Below are positions 62,758 to 64,000 of a stretch of DNA of 64,000 bases, one piece after another. Source of the DNA: Micrococcales bacterium. GTDB lineage: Bacteria > Actinomycetota > Actinomycetes > S36-B12 > UBA10799. Below the pieces are notes generated by a model. The model was not told the DNA's origin and made no database searches. It saw only the letters and a list, made by a program, of their open reading frames with translations. The position numbers and the translations under genes were made by a program. Positions within the stretch are counted from its first letter, which is position 1, and the number at the start of each line of letters is the position of its first letter. The stretch covers positions 156,684-220,683 of the forward strand of contig JADKAV010000005.1 of NCBI GenBank assembly GCA_016719135.1. Direction: 5' to 3'.

Positions 62758-63882
62758 ATGAAAAAGACCGATCGCTACCTGCGCTACCTCGCTGCCGAAC
62801 GTGCGTCCAGCCGCATGTACCGCACCCTGGCCACGTTGACCGACGGGGACCGGCGCGAAGCACTGCTGGAACTTGCGGCCATCGAGGACAGGCACGCGGC
62901 GCACTGGATGGCCTTGTTGCATGCCGCCGGGGTCGCTATTCCGCAGGATCCGGGTGAGCTGCCCACCGACGACGCGGCGGTGGTCGCCCGCGCCCGGCAG
63001 CTGGGACTGGATGCTGTGCTGTCCGATCTCGAGCAGGCCGAGCGTGACGCCTCCGGAATGTATGACGATGAGCCGGATGCGCTGCCGGCCATGTCCGACG
63101 ACGAGCGCGAGCACGCGGCGGTTCTGCAGGGTCTGTCGTCGGCTCCCGTGGTGCGCACTCCCGAAGATGTACGCGGACAGCTCAACAATGCCGAACCGTG
63201 GCACCGCACGGACAAGTCCGGTGCGCTGCGAGCGGCGATCTTCGGGGTCAGCGACGGGCTGGTCTCCAACACCGCGCTGGTCATGGGCTTCGCAGGCACC
63301 GGTGTGGGCGGTTCGACAGTTCTGTTCGCGGGCTTCGCCGGGCTTCTGGCTGGGGCTTTTTCCATGGCGGCTGGAGAATACGTGAGTGTGGCCAGTCAGA
63401 CGGACCTGTTCCGGCGCGAACTCGCGCTGGAGGCCCAGGAGCTCGAGGAGAAGCCGCTGGAGGAACAGCGGGAACTGGAGTTGATCTATCGGGCCAAAGG
63501 GCTGGACGCGAACACCGCCCGGATAACCGCAGAACGGATCATGCGCGATCCGCAAACCGCCCTGGACACGTTGGCGCGTGAGGAACTGGGTCTCGACCCC
63601 GACGATCTCGGCGATCCCAAACGAGTAGCGGCCTCCAGCTTTGGCGCGTTCGCCATCGGTGCCAGCGTGCCTGTGATCCCGTACCTGTTCCTCGCCGGGA
63701 CGGCGGCTTTGGCGCTGGCAGTGGCCATGGCGGTCCTGGCGATGATCCTGGTGGGCGGAACCGTGGGCCGCCTGTCCGGCCTGGGTGTCGTGCGCTCGGC
63801 AGCCAGGCAGGTGTTGGTCGGCGGGGGAGCCGCGGCGGTGACGTACGTTCTTGGCAGTCTGGTCGGGACGGGCTTGGGCTGA
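62758..63882 (+). CDS. VIT1/CCC1-family membrane protein with N-terminal ferritin-like domain
   Basis: A 374-residue protein. Residues about 1-135 are a ferritin/rubrerythrin-like helical domain (RYLRYLAAERASSRMYRTLA; LAAIEDRHAAHWMALL, an ExxH iron motif). The rest is a VIT1/CCC1 domain with five helices, including FGVSDGLVSNTALVMGFAG, AGEYVSVASQTDLF and a C-terminal pair. The family moves Fe2+ or Mn2+ across membranes. ATG 62758 follows AGGGG; GTG-type starts 60 bases earlier would overlap suhB. The pairing of ferritin-like and transport domains suggests iron export or sequestration. Confidence 0.88.
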   Translation: MKKTDRYLRYLAAERASSRMYRTLATLTDGDRREALLELAAIEDRHAAHWMALLHAAGVAIPQDPGELPTDDAAVVARARQLGLDAVLSDLEQAERDASGMYDDEPDALPAMSDDEREHAAVLQGLSSAPVVRTPEDVRGQLNNAEPWHRTDKSGALRAAIFGVSDGLVSNTALVMGFAGTGVGGSTVLFAGFAGLLAGAFSMAAGEYVSVASQTDLFRRELALEAQELEEKPLEEQRELELIYRAKGLDANTARITAERIMRDPQTALDTLAREELGLDPDDLGDPKRVAASSFGAFAIGASVPVIPYLFLAGTAALALAVAMAVLAMILVGGTVGRLSGLGVVRSAARQVLVGGGAAAVTYVLGSLVGTGLG

Positions 63883-64000
63883 GCCGTTTGGCCGGACACC
63901 GCGATGATCAGGGCGTGGGCTGGATATGGGCGCCGTCGATTGTTCTGCACATAAGCCGGAGAGTCGGCGCATCTGTGAGCGAAACAACTGATTGCGCGGC

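Overview
The window is a 64 kb piece of a high-GC actinobacterial chromosome. Gene order supports this. DUF3046-recA-recX-miaB-(class III dioxygenase-like)-miaA-dapF-hflX-dinG is followed by lexA/LysM-nrdR-nrdJ, then sigA-DUF7455-parE, parC, and finally acetyltransferase-DUF5998-sepH. This is the backbone seen in Streptomyces and related filamentous or free-living actinobacteria. A topoisomerase IV pair and a class II (B12) ribonucleotide reductase fit that group better than Mycobacterium. I cannot name the genus. No rRNA, tRNA, CRISPR array, prophage or complete insertion sequence was found.

Layout. 1-9 kb: thioredoxin tail, thyX, dapA, RNase J, ftsK, rimO, pgsA, cinA, clgR, most of them in tight start/stop overlaps. 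9-15.5 kb: the helicase Lhr on the minus strand, then DUF3046, recA and recX. 15.5-23 kb: tRNA modification (miaB, miaA), diaminopimelate epimerase, hflX and a DinG-type helicase. 23-25 kb: a frameshifted DUF222/HNH gene beside a 45-bp tandem array. 25-30 kb: the SOS hub, lexA divergent from a LysM membrane protein, then nrdR-nrdJ. 30-37 kb: accessory genes (a diguanylate cyclase, a GyrI-like protein, a sulfotransferase facing a secreted heparinase-like protein, a DUF4192 protein). 37-44 kb: the principal sigma factor, two large secreted fibronectin-type proteins, an enoyl-CoA hydratase-family enzyme. 44-54 kb: parE, carbonic anhydrase, ferredoxin reductase, a thioredoxin-fold protein, a broken RelE-type toxin, a polysaccharide deacetylase, a membrane serine protease and parC. 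54-64 kb: a GNAT/acyl-CoA-ligase fusion, DUF5998, sepH, a 3 x 250-bp hairpin array, a frameshifted MFS transporter, ferrochelatase, an inositol-phosphatase-family enzyme and a VIT1-type transporter.

Regulation is unusually readable. About twenty genes have an xANNNT hexamer ending 6 to 8 bases before the start codon, which indicates leaderless transcripts; this was used to choose many starts. Three GAAC-N4-GTTC type SOS sites lie in the lexA/LysM intergenic region and one lies before recA. The recA, lhr and parE promoters also carry a TTGTCG element 10 or 11 bases before the -10, the architecture described for LexA-independent PafBC promoters. recA therefore appears to be under two damage-response inputs, and parE may belong to the same response.

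The least explained parts are the repeat array at 58805-59538, the 45-bp array at 24417-24734, a 50-codon gene before parC (54154-54306), the paired secreted proteins at 38.9-43 kb, and the protease with a C-terminal zinc ribbon.
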